Position numbers and translations under genes: made by a program
DNA from: Planctomycetota bacterium
GTDB taxonomy: Bacteria > Planctomycetota > Planctomycetia > Planctomycetales > Planctomycetaceae
NCBI GenBank assembly: GCA_023417655.1
Contig: JAEZFD010000049.1
Span: 72,198 to 136,197, forward strand
Direction of reading: 5' to 3'
Length of the DNA stretch: 64,000 nucleotides
Notes under the pieces: model-generated
The model's database searches: none
Told to the model about the DNA's origin: nothing
The model's input: the letters and a program-made list of their open reading frames with translations, nothing else
Shown: in pieces, positions 10,098 through 20,659 of the stretch
Position numbering within the stretch: position 1 is the first letter of the stretch
Layout: every line of letters starts with the position of its first letter

Positions 10098-13000
10098 CTA
10101 TCTGCGAAACACGCACTCGTCGAAGTTCAGCAGTATGTTTGCGACCCCGGCGAATGCGGCCAGTGACTGTGCATTCAGATCGGCGTCGACCGGCTTGTCT
10201 CCAACACTGAGGAAACGCTGGGTCTCCGCCGGATCGGCTTTGAACCCTGCCAACTGCCCGGCATAGAGTTTCTTGAGAATCGAAAGTTCATCCGCACTGG
10301 GACGGCGACTGGTCGTCCAGCGGAAGAGATCGATGAGTGTGGAATCAACATCATCGGGGTGAGCCTTCATCACGCGTTCGGCGAGAACCCGGGCAGCTTC
10401 GACGAACTGGGGACCGTTCAGCATGACGAGTGGCTGCAACGGGGAGATCGTCCGGTCACGACGCACCTGGCAGACATCGCGTTTTGCGGCGTCCAGCGTC
10501 ATCATCACCGGAGCCGGGCCAGTGCGACTCCAGAAGGTATAGAGGCTTCTGCGATAAAGTCCGTCGCCGGTATCGCGTTTGAGCGGCTTGAATGCGACTT
10601 CCATTTCATAAGGTTTCGCAGGGGGACCACCGATGGCTTCGACGAGTAACCCGCTGATGGCGAGTGCGTTATCCCGAAGCATCTCGGCCGGGAGGCGGTC
10701 ACTCGCGGTTCGAGCCAGCCAACGGTTCGCCGAGTCTTTAGCCTCTTTCTCTGGGGAGGTGATTGCGGACTGCCGATAGGTCTCTGACATCACCATCTGC
10801 TTCAATAGCCATTTTACGCTCCAGCCCTGTTCAACCCATGAGCGAGAGAGGGTATCGAGTAGCTCGGGGTGCGATGGCCATTCGCCTTGATTGCCCATGT
10901 CTTCGGTCGTGCGGACCAGTCCTGCTCCGAAGATCAGCTGCCAATAGCGATTGACGGCGATTCGAGCAGTCAACGGGTGCTCCGAGGACATGAGCCAGCG
11001 AGCGAATCCCAGTCGATTCATCGGGGCGTCCGCTGGCATAGGGGGAAAGACGGCTGGCGTGCCAGGGAACACTTCTTCGCCGCGAAGGTTATATTCGCCG
11101 CGGTTCAGAAGATACGCCTTCTTGGGTTCAGGCATCTCCCGCATCACCATGATTTCCGGGATCGATTCGACAATCTCCGATTCCCGTTGGCGTGCCTCAC
11201 GGAGTTCAGTGAGCAGTGTTTTCCATTCCGCTGACTCGACGACGCGATGATACTCGGCTTGTTGTTTCTCGGAGGACGGGTGTTGCGTTACGACGGCTTG
11301 CGAGGAGACCTCTTCAAACAGCCATGTCACTTCCAGCGGAGTCAGTTCACGATTGAAGATGCGAACCTCGTCAATCATTCCTCCTTTGAAGCCGCTGTCC
11401 CGGAATCGTTCTCCCAGAGTGATGTGATCCCCGCCGCCTCCCGTGATGTCTTTGGACAGCTGGTCGCGAACGACATCGACTTCCGCCTGTTGGCCGTTGA
11501 TGAAGAGTCGCAGTCCGCTGGCCCGGCTGGACCCGTCGTATGTGACAGCGACATGCTGCCAGCTCCCGATTGGAATCATCGCCCGTGACGTGAGCCGCAG
11601 CGAGTTGCCGGGTTCGAAGTGAATCAGGGCGGTGCTCAGTTTCCCATCGTCCAGCATCAACTCATAACCACGGCTGCCTGCGTCAGTCCATGCACGTGAC
11701 CGATGCAAGATCACGGCCCGGGACTTCACATCAGGTGTGTTGATCCACAGGCTGTAAGAGAACGGCTCGTACCGGTGGAAGTTCCCGACCTCGGTATTAA
11801 TGGGATCATCCCCAGTCAACAGGGCGGCCATTCCTTTGACACCGGGCACGTTCGAATTCGGAGCAGCAACTTTCTCCAGCGGAAGATGCAGGATCTCACC
11901 GGTCAGCTTCTTAGGCCGTGCGATAGGTTGCGCGGTCCCTGATTGGACTGAATGCTTCTCGGCAAGAGCCGCGAGTTCCCTTTCGAGCCGCTGGATTTTC
12001 TGACACTGGGCATCGAGCTTTTGCTGAGTCTCCTGATCTGTGAGCAGCAGCGTCGGAGTCGGAATCGCAGGTGTGAAGTAGGAATAGAGCCCGGCTTCGT
12101 CGATGTCGTCGAAGAATGCGAAGAGTTTGAAGTATTCCTTCTGACTCAGGGGATCGTATTTGTGATCGTGACAGCGTGAGCATTCGAGCGTTAGCCCGAG
12201 CATCGCTGTGGCGACAGTCTGAATGCGGTCGGCGACGTAGCTGACGCGATATTCTTCAGGAACGCTTCCCCCTTCGGCTTCCTGCGGATGGAGTCGGCAG
12301 AAGGTCGTTGCCAGAATCTCATTCTGCCCGGCATTTGGTAACAGGTCTCCGGCAAGTTGCTGAATGACGAACTGGTCGTAAGGAAGATCTTTGTTGAAAG
12401 AGCGAATCACCCAGTCACGCCAAGGCCACACAAAGCGGTCACGGTCAACCTGAAAACCATACGTGTCGCTATACCGGGCGACGTCGAGCCATTCCGCAGC
12501 CAGCCGCTCTCCGAAACGAGGCGAGGCCATCAGTCGATCGACGGCTTTCTCATAGGCCGTGTCGGACGGGTCGGCGAGAAACTCGTCCAGCTCCTCGAGA
12601 GTCGGCGGAAGTCCGGTGAGATCGAATGAGACACGTCGCAGCAGTTGTTCTGGCGAGGCAGGCGGATTTGGTTCCAGTCCGTGCTGACGCATCTTCTGCA
12701 GAACAAACGCATCAATGTCATTGCTTCCCCAAGCTGGTCCTTCCGTCACCGGTGGCGGTGACTTCTGCGGGGGAATAAAGGCCCAGTGCTGCTGGTATTC
12801 GGCGCCCTGTTCGATCCAGCGTCGCAGGAGAGTGCGTTCGATGTCAGTCAGCTTCAGATTGGAATCTGCAGGCGGCATCAACTCAGACGGATCCTGAGTC
12901 ATGATCCGCTGAACGAGAACGCTTTCCTGTGGCTTCCGGGGAACGATGGCACGTTTCGAATTGTCCGAATCGAGCGGAGCAAAGGCCCCCTCCTGAGTTT

Positions 13001-13184
13001 GCAACGAGAGTTCTGCCTGACGGCTCCCCTGATCCGGGCCATGACAAAGAAAGCACTTATCGGCCAGGATCGGACGAATGTCGCGGTTGTAGTCGACGCG
13101 CGGCAACTCGGCAGAGGACGTGCTCTCAAGAGACGCGAATCCGCAGACCAGAAGTCGAAGGCATGCCCGAGCAAGAGCCCGCAT
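10098..13184 (-). CDS. Planctomycete cytochrome c with DUF1549, LamG, DUF1553
   Basis: This large exported protein (about 1028 aa from the ATG at 13184; the frame opens 21 codons earlier) has a signal peptide starting MRALARACLRLL. Then come a PSCyt1 heme domain with CFLCHGPD near residue 43, DUF1549 (WLDVARYSDTYGFQVDRDR near residue 240), a central LamG/concanavalin-like domain (about residues 450-610, RLFINGQQAE) and a C-terminal DUF1553 domain (RWLMSSEHPLTARIAVNRYW). The family is characteristic of planctomycetes and is inferred to work on carbohydrate or sulfated substrates in the periplasm, without a proven reaction. It is the upstream gene of the DUF1501 pair. Confidence 0.94.
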   Translation of the reverse strand: MRALARACLRLLVCGFASLESTSSAELPRVDYNRDIRPILADKCFLCHGPDQGSRQAELSLQTQEGAFAPLDSDNSKRAIVPRKPQESVLVQRIMTQDPSELMPPADSNLKLTDIERTLLRRWIEQGAEYQQHWAFIPPQKSPPPVTEGPAWGSNDIDAFVLQKMRQHGLEPNPPASPEQLLRRVSFDLTGLPPTLEELDEFLADPSDTAYEKAVDRLMASPRFGERLAAEWLDVARYSDTYGFQVDRDRFVWPWRDWVIRSFNKDLPYDQFVIQQLAGDLLPNAGQNEILATTFCRLHPQEAEGGSVPEEYRVSYVADRIQTVATAMLGLTLECSRCHDHKYDPLSQKEYFKLFAFFDDIDEAGLYSYFTPAIPTPTLLLTDQETQQKLDAQCQKIQRLERELAALAEKHSVQSGTAQPIARPKKLTGEILHLPLEKVAAPNSNVPGVKGMAALLTGDDPINTEVGNFHRYEPFSYSLWINTPDVKSRAVILHRSRAWTDAGSRGYELMLDDGKLSTALIHFEPGNSLRLTSRAMIPIGSWQHVAVTYDGSSRASGLRLFINGQQAEVDVVRDQLSKDITGGGGDHITLGERFRDSGFKGGMIDEVRIFNRELTPLEVTWLFEEVSSQAVVTQHPSSEKQQAEYHRVVESAEWKTLLTELREARQRESEIVESIPEIMVMREMPEPKKAYLLNRGEYNLRGEEVFPGTPAVFPPMPADAPMNRLGFARWLMSSEHPLTARIAVNRYWQLIFGAGLVRTTEDMGNQGEWPSHPELLDTLSRSWVEQGWSVKWLLKQMVMSETYRQSAITSPEKEAKDSANRWLARTASDRLPAEMLRDNALAISGLLVEAIGGPPAKPYEMEVAFKPLKRDTGDGLYRRSLYTFWSRTGPAPVMMTLDAAKRDVCQVRRDRTISPLQPLVMLNGPQFVEAARVLAERVMKAHPDDVDSTLIDLFRWTTSRRPSADELSILKKLYAGQLAGFKADPAETQRFLSVGDKPVDADLNAQSLAAFAGVANILLNFDECVFRR

Positions 13185-13440
13185 GACTGAAGCTTCCCAC
13201 AGAGAATCTCTGAAATCGGGATGCCGTCCGTTGTCTCCTGCCGTCACAGCGACAGCAGACTGCGGACATGATCATTTTCAGAAAGACATCAGAAAGACAG
13301 TAGTGCTGAGGACTCGGTGCTCATCACTCAGCAGATCAGACAGGGCACATCGCGGCACGACCTTGGGCGCCTGTCAGGCATGACAGGCGATCTTTGTATC
13401 GTATCGGGTGGGGTTGATGGCTTCCACTCCGACTGTTGCT

Positions 13441-15264
13441 TCAAGCGGGCACTTCGGAAGTCTGTTCGACAAATCGGCGATGGAGCTTGGCATAAACGCC
13501 GTCGAGCTGAAGCAGTTCTTCATGGCGTCCCCGTTCGACGATCCGGCCATGATCGAGGACGAGTACCTGATCAGCGTGGCGGATTGTGCTGAGCCGGTGG
13601 GCCACGACAAAGCTGGTGCGACCTGTCAGCAGCACCATCAATGCTCTCTGCAGTCGCGCTTCGGTTGCGCTGTCGATGCTACTGGTTGCTTCATCCAGAA
13701 TGAGGATTCGAGGGTCGGCGATTAACGCCCGGGCGAAACAGATGAGCTGTCGCTGCCCGGCCGAGAGTGTTCCTCCCCGCTCGCCGACTTCAGTCTGCAA
13801 CCCCTGCGGCAGACTCGCGACGAGGTCCCCGCAGCCGAGTCGGTTGAGGACTTCCAGAATCTCTTCATCTGTGGCGTTGGCTTTGCCGAACCGGATGTTA
13901 TCGGCCCCGGTGCCATAGAACAGGAAGTTGCTCTGCAGGACGATTCCCATCTGGTGATGCAGGGAGTCACTCTTCACGTGCGCGAGGTCATAGCCATCCA
14001 GCAGAATCTGACCTGACTGCGGGAGGTAGAACTTGGAGACGAGATTGATAATGCTCGACTTGCCACTGCCGGTATGACCGACCAGTGCGATCATCTCGCC
14101 GGGTTGAGCCTCGAACTGAATGTCACGCAACACAGGGCGTTTCGGGTCGTAGCCGAAAGTGACGTTCCGGAATTCGACATGACCAGTCAGCCGAGGCAGT
14201 TCAATCGCGTCTTCAGGGTCTGTCCATTCAGGTGGGGTGTCCAGCAAGTTGAAAAGTCTCTCGGCTCCGGCCATGGCGGTCATTGCCTGATTGAACTGGT
14301 TTCCAATGACCAGAATCGGAGAGAAGAACAGGTTCGACATGAAGAAGAAGCCGACAAGGTCGCCGACTGCCATGGGGGAATCTGGCATCAGAACGCGATA
14401 GCCGCCGACCAGCAGCAAAAGAACGAGGAAGACCTGACTGTTCAGTTCGAGCAGCGGCAGAAAGAGTCCCTGCGTTCGCAACACAGAGGTGTTGTAGGAG
14501 GAATGGTCTGAGGCGAGGGTTTCAAAGATTTTTGCATTCTCGTTCTGCCGAACGAACGCCTGCGTCACACGAATCCCGACAACGGACTCGGCGAGTGTCG
14601 CGGTGACTCGGCTGAAGGATTCCCGCATGTTTCGCAGGTCTTCGCTCAGGCGTCGGTGGAAGTGATGGTTAATGACCCACAGGACAGGAGCGAGGCCCAG
14701 CACCATCAGAAACAGCATCCAGTCGTACCACAGCATCGCCGCTGCCGCGACGATCATTTGTCCAATCTGGACCAGGGTGACAAACAGGACTTCCTGCACG
14801 CCGACCCGCACGTCTTCGATGTCGGACGTCATGCGGCTGATCACGCGACCGACTCGGGTCTCATGAAACCACCGCATCCGCAAGGTCTGCAGGTGAGAGA
14901 ACAGTTTCTGTCTCAAGTCACAGACAACCAGCTCGCCCAGTTCCAGTGCAAGGCGCTGCCGGTAGTGCATCACGAACTGGGTGAAGACAGCCAGGAGAAA
15001 AAATATTCCGGCTCCCCAGAGAACTCCGTTCACATCTTTGCGGCTGACAGGACCGTTGATCACAGCCGCGACGAGCCATGTGAGCGCCGGGAGCTGGATC
15101 GCCCGAAGCAGTACCGACACCAGCAGCCAGTTTCGAGTCCACGCGTATGGGCGCGTGAAGGTCAACAGTCGCATGATCAGCCGGAAATCGAGCGGGCGCT
15201 GTCGATCCTCCTGCCGTTCAATATGTTTGGTCAATGTCCGGGAGAGCGTCTCAACCTGCTTCAC
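13441..15264 (-). CDS. ABC exporter half-transporter, catalytically intact subunit
   Basis: This 607-aa protein has an N-terminal six-helix transmembrane domain (about residues 30-330) and an ATPase domain. Walker A is GHTGSGKSS (about 393), Walker B ILILDEATS (about 514) with the catalytic Glu present, and the switch His is in VVAHRLSTI (about 550). The signature motif is LSAGQRQ, not LSGGQRQ. It starts with GTG and overlaps the preceding gene by 4 bp (GTGA), so the two are translationally coupled. Its deviant signature would face the degenerate Walker motifs of the partner, fitting a heterodimeric exporter of the TM287/288 or BmrCD type. The substrate is unknown. Confidence 0.93.
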   Translation of the reverse strand: MKQVETLSRTLTKHIERQEDRQRPLDFRLIMRLLTFTRPYAWTRNWLLVSVLLRAIQLPALTWLVAAVINGPVSRKDVNGVLWGAGIFFLLAVFTQFVMHYRQRLALELGELVVCDLRQKLFSHLQTLRMRWFHETRVGRVISRMTSDIEDVRVGVQEVLFVTLVQIGQMIVAAAAMLWYDWMLFLMVLGLAPVLWVINHHFHRRLSEDLRNMRESFSRVTATLAESVVGIRVTQAFVRQNENAKIFETLASDHSSYNTSVLRTQGLFLPLLELNSQVFLVLLLLVGGYRVLMPDSPMAVGDLVGFFFMSNLFFSPILVIGNQFNQAMTAMAGAERLFNLLDTPPEWTDPEDAIELPRLTGHVEFRNVTFGYDPKRPVLRDIQFEAQPGEMIALVGHTGSGKSSIINLVSKFYLPQSGQILLDGYDLAHVKSDSLHHQMGIVLQSNFLFYGTGADNIRFGKANATDEEILEVLNRLGCGDLVASLPQGLQTEVGERGGTLSAGQRQLICFARALIADPRILILDEATSSIDSATEARLQRALMVLLTGRTSFVVAHRLSTIRHADQVLVLDHGRIVERGRHEELLQLDGVYAKLHRRFVEQTSEVPA

Positions 15265-17180
15265 GAGGCTCTCCCCAGCTGAGCGGAATCCTGCCCGGCC
15301 CCGTTATCGGCTCCGGCATTCCGGGAAAGTCGCTCAGGAACATTGTCCGCAAACTGTAGCTCCGCGAGGTGTCGGTAATAGTCGGAACTGTGGAGCAATT
15401 CGGCGTGAGTGCCGACTGCGGTGACGCGTCCCTGCTGCAGAACGAGAATCCGGTTGGCCCGACGGAGGGTGCCAATCCGGTTCGAGACGAGCAATGTGGA
15501 GCGATGTTTCATTGCCTGTTGAATGGCCCGTTCGATCTCGTGTTCGGTCTCTGGATCGATTGAGGCGGTCGCGTCATCCAGTAGCAGGATCGGTGGATCG
15601 AGCAGAAGTGCCCGGGCCAGTGCCAGCCGCTGCCGCTGACCGCCGGAGAGGTTTGCTCCGTGTTCACCGACGATGGTCTGGTCACCGAGCGGAAGTTCGC
15701 GAATGAATTCGTCCGCTGCCGCGAGTCCCGCCGCGCGGGTGACTTCCTCAGTCGTGGCGTCCGGGCGCCCAAATGCGATGTTCGCAGAGACCGTATGGCT
15801 GAACAGAAAACTCTCTTGAAAGACGAGTCCCACCTGACGACGCAGGTCATCCAGCTGCACATCCCGAATGTCGATGTCATCGATCAGGATGCGGCCTTTC
15901 TGGACGTCGTAGAATCGCATCAGCAGGGCGAGCAGTGTGGTCTTGCCGGATCCCGTCTCTCCGGTGATTCCCAGTCGTTCTCCCGGCTGCAGTTCAAAAG
16001 AGACATCGGTGAGGACAGGCTGATCAGGCTGATATCCAAACGTGACGTTCTCAAATGTCACCTTGCCGCTGACACGCGTGAGGGCAATGGCTCCTGTTTT
16101 TGAAGTGATCGAAACAGGAGAATCGATGACCTCGAAAACGCGCTCCGCGCTGATCAGGCTGGACTGGATCGAGTTCGCGATATTGATGATCTGCCCCACC
16201 TGATTGGCAAACTCCTGCAGCAGATTCGCGAAGACGAACAGACCGGTTCCCAGAGCAAGTTCGCCCTGGATGACGAGTATCCCCCCATAAGCCAGCAACA
16301 CGACCATGTTTACTTGGAGGAGCAGGCCCATCGCGGGTTGAAAGACGCTGACTCGGAAGAAGATCGATTCCTTCTCTTCACGAATCCGGTCCGTTGCCCG
16401 ACGGAATCGTTCGACTTCCTGCTGCTCGCAGGCGAAGCCCTTGACGACGTGGACACCCTGAACGTTCTCCACGAGCGAGCGAATCAGGACGTCCCCCAGC
16501 TGACTCGCCTTGCGATAGGCTGGCTGCACCATTCGGGAAAAGACCGCCGCTCCGATCCAGAGCAGCGGAGTCGACGCCAGACAGGCGATCGTCAGCGGTA
16601 CATGCATCTGCAGCATGTAATAGAGGTACAACGACAAGGTCATCACGACGGTCAGGATCTTGACCATCACCCCATCGACGAAGTTGCGGACGGCATTGGC
16701 GTCCCCGGCTGCCCGATTGATAATCGAACTGCTTTCACCGGAATCATAGAACTGAAAGCTGAGCTGCTGCAGCTTGGAGTAAACATCTGTACGGATCCGG
16801 ACCAGCACCCGTTGTGAGAGGGCTGCCGAAACAAAGGCCGAACAGTAGCGCAGGATCGCGGCCATAAGTGCCAGCGCCAGCACGGTTCCGGCGATCATGC
16901 AGACGACAGCGAAGGGACTGGCCCATTCCGGAGGCGTCCATCCCCAGGGGAAACGGGGGGGAGGACTGGTGGGATCTCCTTGGTGGCGGATGAAGTCAAT
17001 TCCGACGCCAATCATTCCCAGACTGCCGAGCGAGAGCGCCACCAGCGACAGGTCAAACGCCAGCATCGCCGCACAGAGCCCGCGGTATTCCAGTCCCAGT
17101 GAGATGAGCCGTTTGAGCAGGTACCAGTTCGATTTCGGCGCGATGGGACGGCCGGGCACCGAGGCAGTGGATTCCGTCAC
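15261..17180 (-). CDS. ABC exporter half-transporter, degenerate-site subunit
   Basis: This 639-aa protein is the first gene of the exporter pair. It has a transmembrane domain (about residues 30-345) and an ATPase domain with Walker A GETGSGKTT (about 405) and a canonical LSGGQRQ signature (about 508). Two catalytic positions are changed: Walker B reads LLLDDATAS, with Asp where Glu normally polarises water, and the switch region reads LLVSNRIGT, with Asn where His is expected. The site built on this subunit should therefore bind ATP but hydrolyse it poorly. The start appears to be GTG at 17180. Confidence 0.93.
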   Translation of the reverse strand: MTESTASVPGRPIAPKSNWYLLKRLISLGLEYRGLCAAMLAFDLSLVALSLGSLGMIGVGIDFIRHQGDPTSPPPRFPWGWTPPEWASPFAVVCMIAGTVLALALMAAILRYCSAFVSAALSQRVLVRIRTDVYSKLQQLSFQFYDSGESSSIINRAAGDANAVRNFVDGVMVKILTVVMTLSLYLYYMLQMHVPLTIACLASTPLLWIGAAVFSRMVQPAYRKASQLGDVLIRSLVENVQGVHVVKGFACEQQEVERFRRATDRIREEKESIFFRVSVFQPAMGLLLQVNMVVLLAYGGILVIQGELALGTGLFVFANLLQEFANQVGQIINIANSIQSSLISAERVFEVIDSPVSITSKTGAIALTRVSGKVTFENVTFGYQPDQPVLTDVSFELQPGERLGITGETGSGKTTLLALLMRFYDVQKGRILIDDIDIRDVQLDDLRRQVGLVFQESFLFSHTVSANIAFGRPDATTEEVTRAAGLAAADEFIRELPLGDQTIVGEHGANLSGGQRQRLALARALLLDPPILLLDDATASIDPETEHEIERAIQQAMKHRSTLLVSNRIGTLRRANRILVLQQGRVTAVGTHAELLHSSDYYRHLAELQFADNVPERLSRNAGADNGAGQDSAQLGRAS

Positions 17181-17678
17181 AGCTGTCGAACATCCTTACA
17201 CAAAGAGACCACACCGTCTCCATGATGCGGCGCAGGCGACGCTATTCTAGTCGGCCAGAAAACGAAATCCGAGAGCGGAATCAAATTTCGCGCCGTCGCG
17301 ATCTCACCAGCAGGGCTTCGGGCGGAGATTCCCGGCTCCTGTCGCGTGGTTCATTTTTTCTCGCAGCGTGCGACCTCCGTTTCCGGGAATTAGACACTTT
17401 GCAGGAGGGCGACCGGGGGTGAAGGATCTCACAGGAACTGGCGACATTTCGGCGATTGGACTCGTCCTGATCCGGTGAGGGCCGATACACTCAGAAACCG
17501 GCCGGAACTTGTCCTCAATCTCGTCCGGCGCGGAGTTTAATCAATCGTCCTGGAGAAGTTTGCTGTCCCATGTACCTGCAAATCGCGGTATTTGATCAGG
17601 AAAAGCGATGAACTCCACGTGGCGGGATCGGTGAAGTGATTTTCAAAGTTGCTCTAGCTCCTTGAAACGGAACGGTAG
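17181..17678. other. Intergenic region, divergent promoters expected
   Basis: This 498-bp stretch separates the minus-strand exporter operon from the plus-strand GH15-like gene, so it should carry promoters for both. I see no coding frame with protein-like composition, no strong hairpin and no repeat copy. Confidence 0.6.
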
Positions 17679-18980
17679 ATGACCTCGCCACGGCAACCGC
17701 GACCTGTGGAACTCTCGCTCAGCGAATCTTTGAAACCGGCAGATATTGATCGCCTGCAGGCTTTCCTCAATGAGCAGGGGACGTTCCACTTTCCGACGCT
17801 GTCGACCGGACTGTTCTCGGCTGCTGCGGTCGAGAATCCAGAATTCCGCCTGACGGGTTATCAGAATGTCTGGACCCGGGATAACTGCCATGTTGCTTAT
17901 GCCCTCTGGTCAGTCGGTGAGAAAGCCATCGCCATCCGCGCCGTTGAAGCGCTGCTGGCGTTCTATTTGAAGCATAAACACCGTTTGCTTGATGTCATCG
18001 AAGGGCGGGCCTCAGCTGCTGAGCCGATGAACCGGCCTCACATTCGATTTGACGGGGAGCAGCTGGCTGAACTCGATGTCCGCTGGGCACATGCCCAGAA
18101 CGATGCGCTCGGGTATTTCGTCTGGCTCACCAGCAAGCTGATGCGTGCAGGTGATCTGGAAGCGACGCAGGAACGTCTCGATCTTCTCCGCGCATTTGTG
18201 CAGTACTTTCAGGCCATTCGTTTCTGGGAAGATGAAGACAGCGGGCACTGGGAAGAGACCCGAAAGATTGAAGCCAGCAGCATCGGCCCTGTTGTTGCTG
18301 GACTCACAGAGTTCCAGACCTATCTGGATGAGGCTCAGGTCGATTTCATCGACTCTGTTCTGCTGGAAGACCTGATTGAGCAAGGGCACCGCACTCTGCT
18401 GGAAATCCTGCCCGCTGAGTGCATTCAACCTGATCCACTTAAGAATCGGCGCTATGATGCAGCGCTTTTGTTTCTGGTTTATCCGCTGAACATTCTCGAT
18501 GACGTGCTCAGCCTGCAGATTGTGAACGATGTTGTTGACAACCTGTCCGGCCCAATCGGAATTCGGCGTTATCACGGTGACTCTTACTGGTGCGCCAACT
18601 ATCGGACGCTCCTCGCTCCTGAAGTTCGGACTGCCGACTACAGTGATGATCTCTCTGGCCGCGACCAGCTGCTGAAACCCGGCGAAGAGGCTCAATGGTG
18701 CATCTTCGACCCGATCGTGTCTGTGATCTGGGGACGGCGATACCTGCAGTCTCGCTCCAGCGACGATCTTGGGCGCCAGCTTCACCATCTACAGCGTTCA
18801 CTTGATCATCTGACGCAAGGCGACGAACGAGTCCCGGCATATCGACTTCCAGAATCATATTTTCTGGAAAACGGCGAATGGGTGCCGAACGATATCTGTC
18901 CGTTGCTATGGGCGCAGGCCAATGTCCTGATGGCGATTCATGCCATTCGCCAATCGCTAGAGGCGTCGGAGGCTCGCTGA
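17679..18980 (+). CDS. GH15-like (alpha/alpha)6-barrel protein
   Basis: This 433-aa protein resembles glycoside hydrolase family 15 and the phosphorylase b kinase alpha/beta regulatory subunits, which share the (alpha/alpha)6 barrel. Recognisable segments are GYQNVWTRDNCHVAYALW near residue 60, WAHAQNDALGYFVWL near residue 130, FWEDEDSGHWEE near residue 185 and RRYHGDSYWCANY near residue 295. True GH15 enzymes use two Glu residues; candidates exist but I cannot assign them, so it may be a glucanase or a non-catalytic relative. glgC follows 275 bp downstream on the same strand, which supports a link to glycogen. Confidence 0.8.
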   Translation: MTSPRQPRPVELSLSESLKPADIDRLQAFLNEQGTFHFPTLSTGLFSAAAVENPEFRLTGYQNVWTRDNCHVAYALWSVGEKAIAIRAVEALLAFYLKHKHRLLDVIEGRASAAEPMNRPHIRFDGEQLAELDVRWAHAQNDALGYFVWLTSKLMRAGDLEATQERLDLLRAFVQYFQAIRFWEDEDSGHWEETRKIEASSIGPVVAGLTEFQTYLDEAQVDFIDSVLLEDLIEQGHRTLLEILPAECIQPDPLKNRRYDAALLFLVYPLNILDDVLSLQIVNDVVDNLSGPIGIRRYHGDSYWCANYRTLLAPEVRTADYSDDLSGRDQLLKPGEEAQWCIFDPIVSVIWGRRYLQSRSSDDLGRQLHHLQRSLDHLTQGDERVPAYRLPESYFLENGEWVPNDICPLLWAQANVLMAIHAIRQSLEASEAR

Positions 18981-19255
18981 TACACCGGGCTGGCCCCCTT
19001 GTGCGAGCGATTAAATACAGGAGAATCACAGAGTCCTTCTTCGAAATGACCTTTCGTGCCGAATTTTCACTGCACCTGTGGCATGGGAGAGTTACGATGA
19101 AGAAATTCGAGAGTGAATTGCGGATCATCGACCCGCATTCACTCGCATCGAACTGCCTTTTTCTCATTCGATCATGGCGATACGCGGGCATGTGGTCCTG
19201 AAACGACTCTCAGCGCTCTCACTTCACCGCCAGACAACGAGCCACATAGTGCAGC

Positions 19256-20488
19256 ATGCATGATGTTCTGACGTTGATTCTCGCCGGGGGAAAAGGGACT
19301 CGGCTTGAACCGCTTACGAAGGATCGGGCGAAACCGGGAGTCCCGTTTGGCGGGACATTTCGGATCATCGATTTCCCGCTTTCCAATTGCATCAACAGCG
19401 GTCTCCGCCGCGTGCTGGTGATGACCCAGTACAAAGCGGCAAGTCTTGATCGCCATTTGCGGCAGGCATGGCATTTCCTCTGTCGTGAACTTGATGAGTT
19501 CATTGATGTTCTTCCCCCGCAACAGAGGCTGGGTGAACACTGGTATCGCGGAACAGCGGACGCGGTTTACCAGAACATCTACACCATTGAGCAATATTCC
19601 GCCCGGCACATGCTGATTCTCTCAGGGGACCACATCTACAAGATGGATTATTCCCATCTGCTGAGAGAGCACATTGATTCCAATGCTGACTGCACCATCG
19701 CCTGCCTGCCTGTGACATTGAAGGAAGGGCGCGATTTCGGAATCATGGGCATCGATGAGACATTCCGAGTCCATCGTTTCCTGGAGAAACCACAGGATCC
19801 ATTTCCGATTCCCGGTGACCCGGACCGCTGTCTGGCTTCGATGGGAATTTACGTCTTCAAAGCGACGTTCCTGCTGAATGAACTCTGTCGGGAAGCGACG
19901 AACCCGTTCTCATCGCATGACTTCGGGAAAGATATCCTTCCCCGAATCATTGAGTCCCATCATGTGCAGGCATATACATTCCAGGACAGGAATACCGGAG
20001 ACGAATACTACTGGCGCGATGTCGGAACCTTGGAGGCCTATTATGAAGCCCACATGGATCTGATTTCTGTCGATCCGAAACTAAATCTCTATGATTCCAC
20101 CTGGCCGGTCAGGGGATACCATCCGCCTCTTCCCCCGCCAAAATTCGTATTCGCATCGTACGAATCTGACCCACCGCGGGTAGGGCATGCGCTCGACAGT
20201 GTTGTCTGCCCGGGGTCGATTGTTTCCGGAGGGGAAGTCCGGCGATCGATTTTGTCACCGAACGTCCGCGTCAACAGCTATTCGCAGGTCACGGATTCAA
20301 TCCTTTTCGACCGTGTCCAAATCGGTCGATACGCGAAGGTTCACCGCTGCATTATCGATAAAGGTGTTCAGGTTCCTAATGGTGTCTCGGTCGGGTTTGA
20401 TGCTCAGACGGACACTGCCAGAGGCCTGACCGTGACCGATTCGGGAATTACAGTTGTCCCCAAGGGCTATCGCTTCACCGACAAATAG
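19256..20488 (+). CDS. glgC: Glucose-1-phosphate adenylyltransferase
   Basis: GlgC makes ADP-glucose from glucose-1-phosphate and ATP, the committed step of bacterial glycogen synthesis. The 410-aa sequence has the nucleotidyltransferase signature LILAGGKGTRLEPLT at residues 7-21, KPGVPFGGTFRIIDFPLSN, the central WYRGTADAVYQN, and DPDRCLASMGIYVF near residue 200, followed by a C-terminal left-handed beta-helix (VRRSILSPNVRVNS region). The N-terminus starts right at the catalytic loop. No strong ribosome binding site is visible before the ATG. Confidence 0.96.
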   Translation: MHDVLTLILAGGKGTRLEPLTKDRAKPGVPFGGTFRIIDFPLSNCINSGLRRVLVMTQYKAASLDRHLRQAWHFLCRELDEFIDVLPPQQRLGEHWYRGTADAVYQNIYTIEQYSARHMLILSGDHIYKMDYSHLLREHIDSNADCTIACLPVTLKEGRDFGIMGIDETFRVHRFLEKPQDPFPIPGDPDRCLASMGIYVFKATFLLNELCREATNPFSSHDFGKDILPRIIESHHVQAYTFQDRNTGDEYYWRDVGTLEAYYEAHMDLISVDPKLNLYDSTWPVRGYHPPLPPPKFVFASYESDPPRVGHALDSVVCPGSIVSGGEVRRSILSPNVRVNSYSQVTDSILFDRVQIGRYAKVHRCIIDKGVQVPNGVSVGFDAQTDTARGLTVTDSGITVVPKGYRFTDK

Positions 20489-20659
20489 GAATTGCTATTC
20501 AGTCGCCAACCGCGATTCGCAGCATCGCTTTCATGTGCGGCAGGTGCGGTTGTCGCTAACTTTCTGCAGATGCCGCAGGAAGTTCTGGAAGTTTTCATTC
20601 GCAGGGGGTGGTTTTGACGGCGTTACAGCCGGGTTCGAGCCCTTAAAACCGAACTTCTT

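Noticed and set aside
10098..13247. Frame start at 13247 for the DUF1549/DUF1553 protein
   Set aside because: The first 21 codons precede the signal peptide that begins at the ATG at 13184, so the later start is preferred.
20625..20650. GGTTCGAG-like string reminiscent of a tRNA T-arm
   Set aside because: The flanking bases do not give a 5-bp stem with a 7-base loop and no acceptor or anticodon arm is found.
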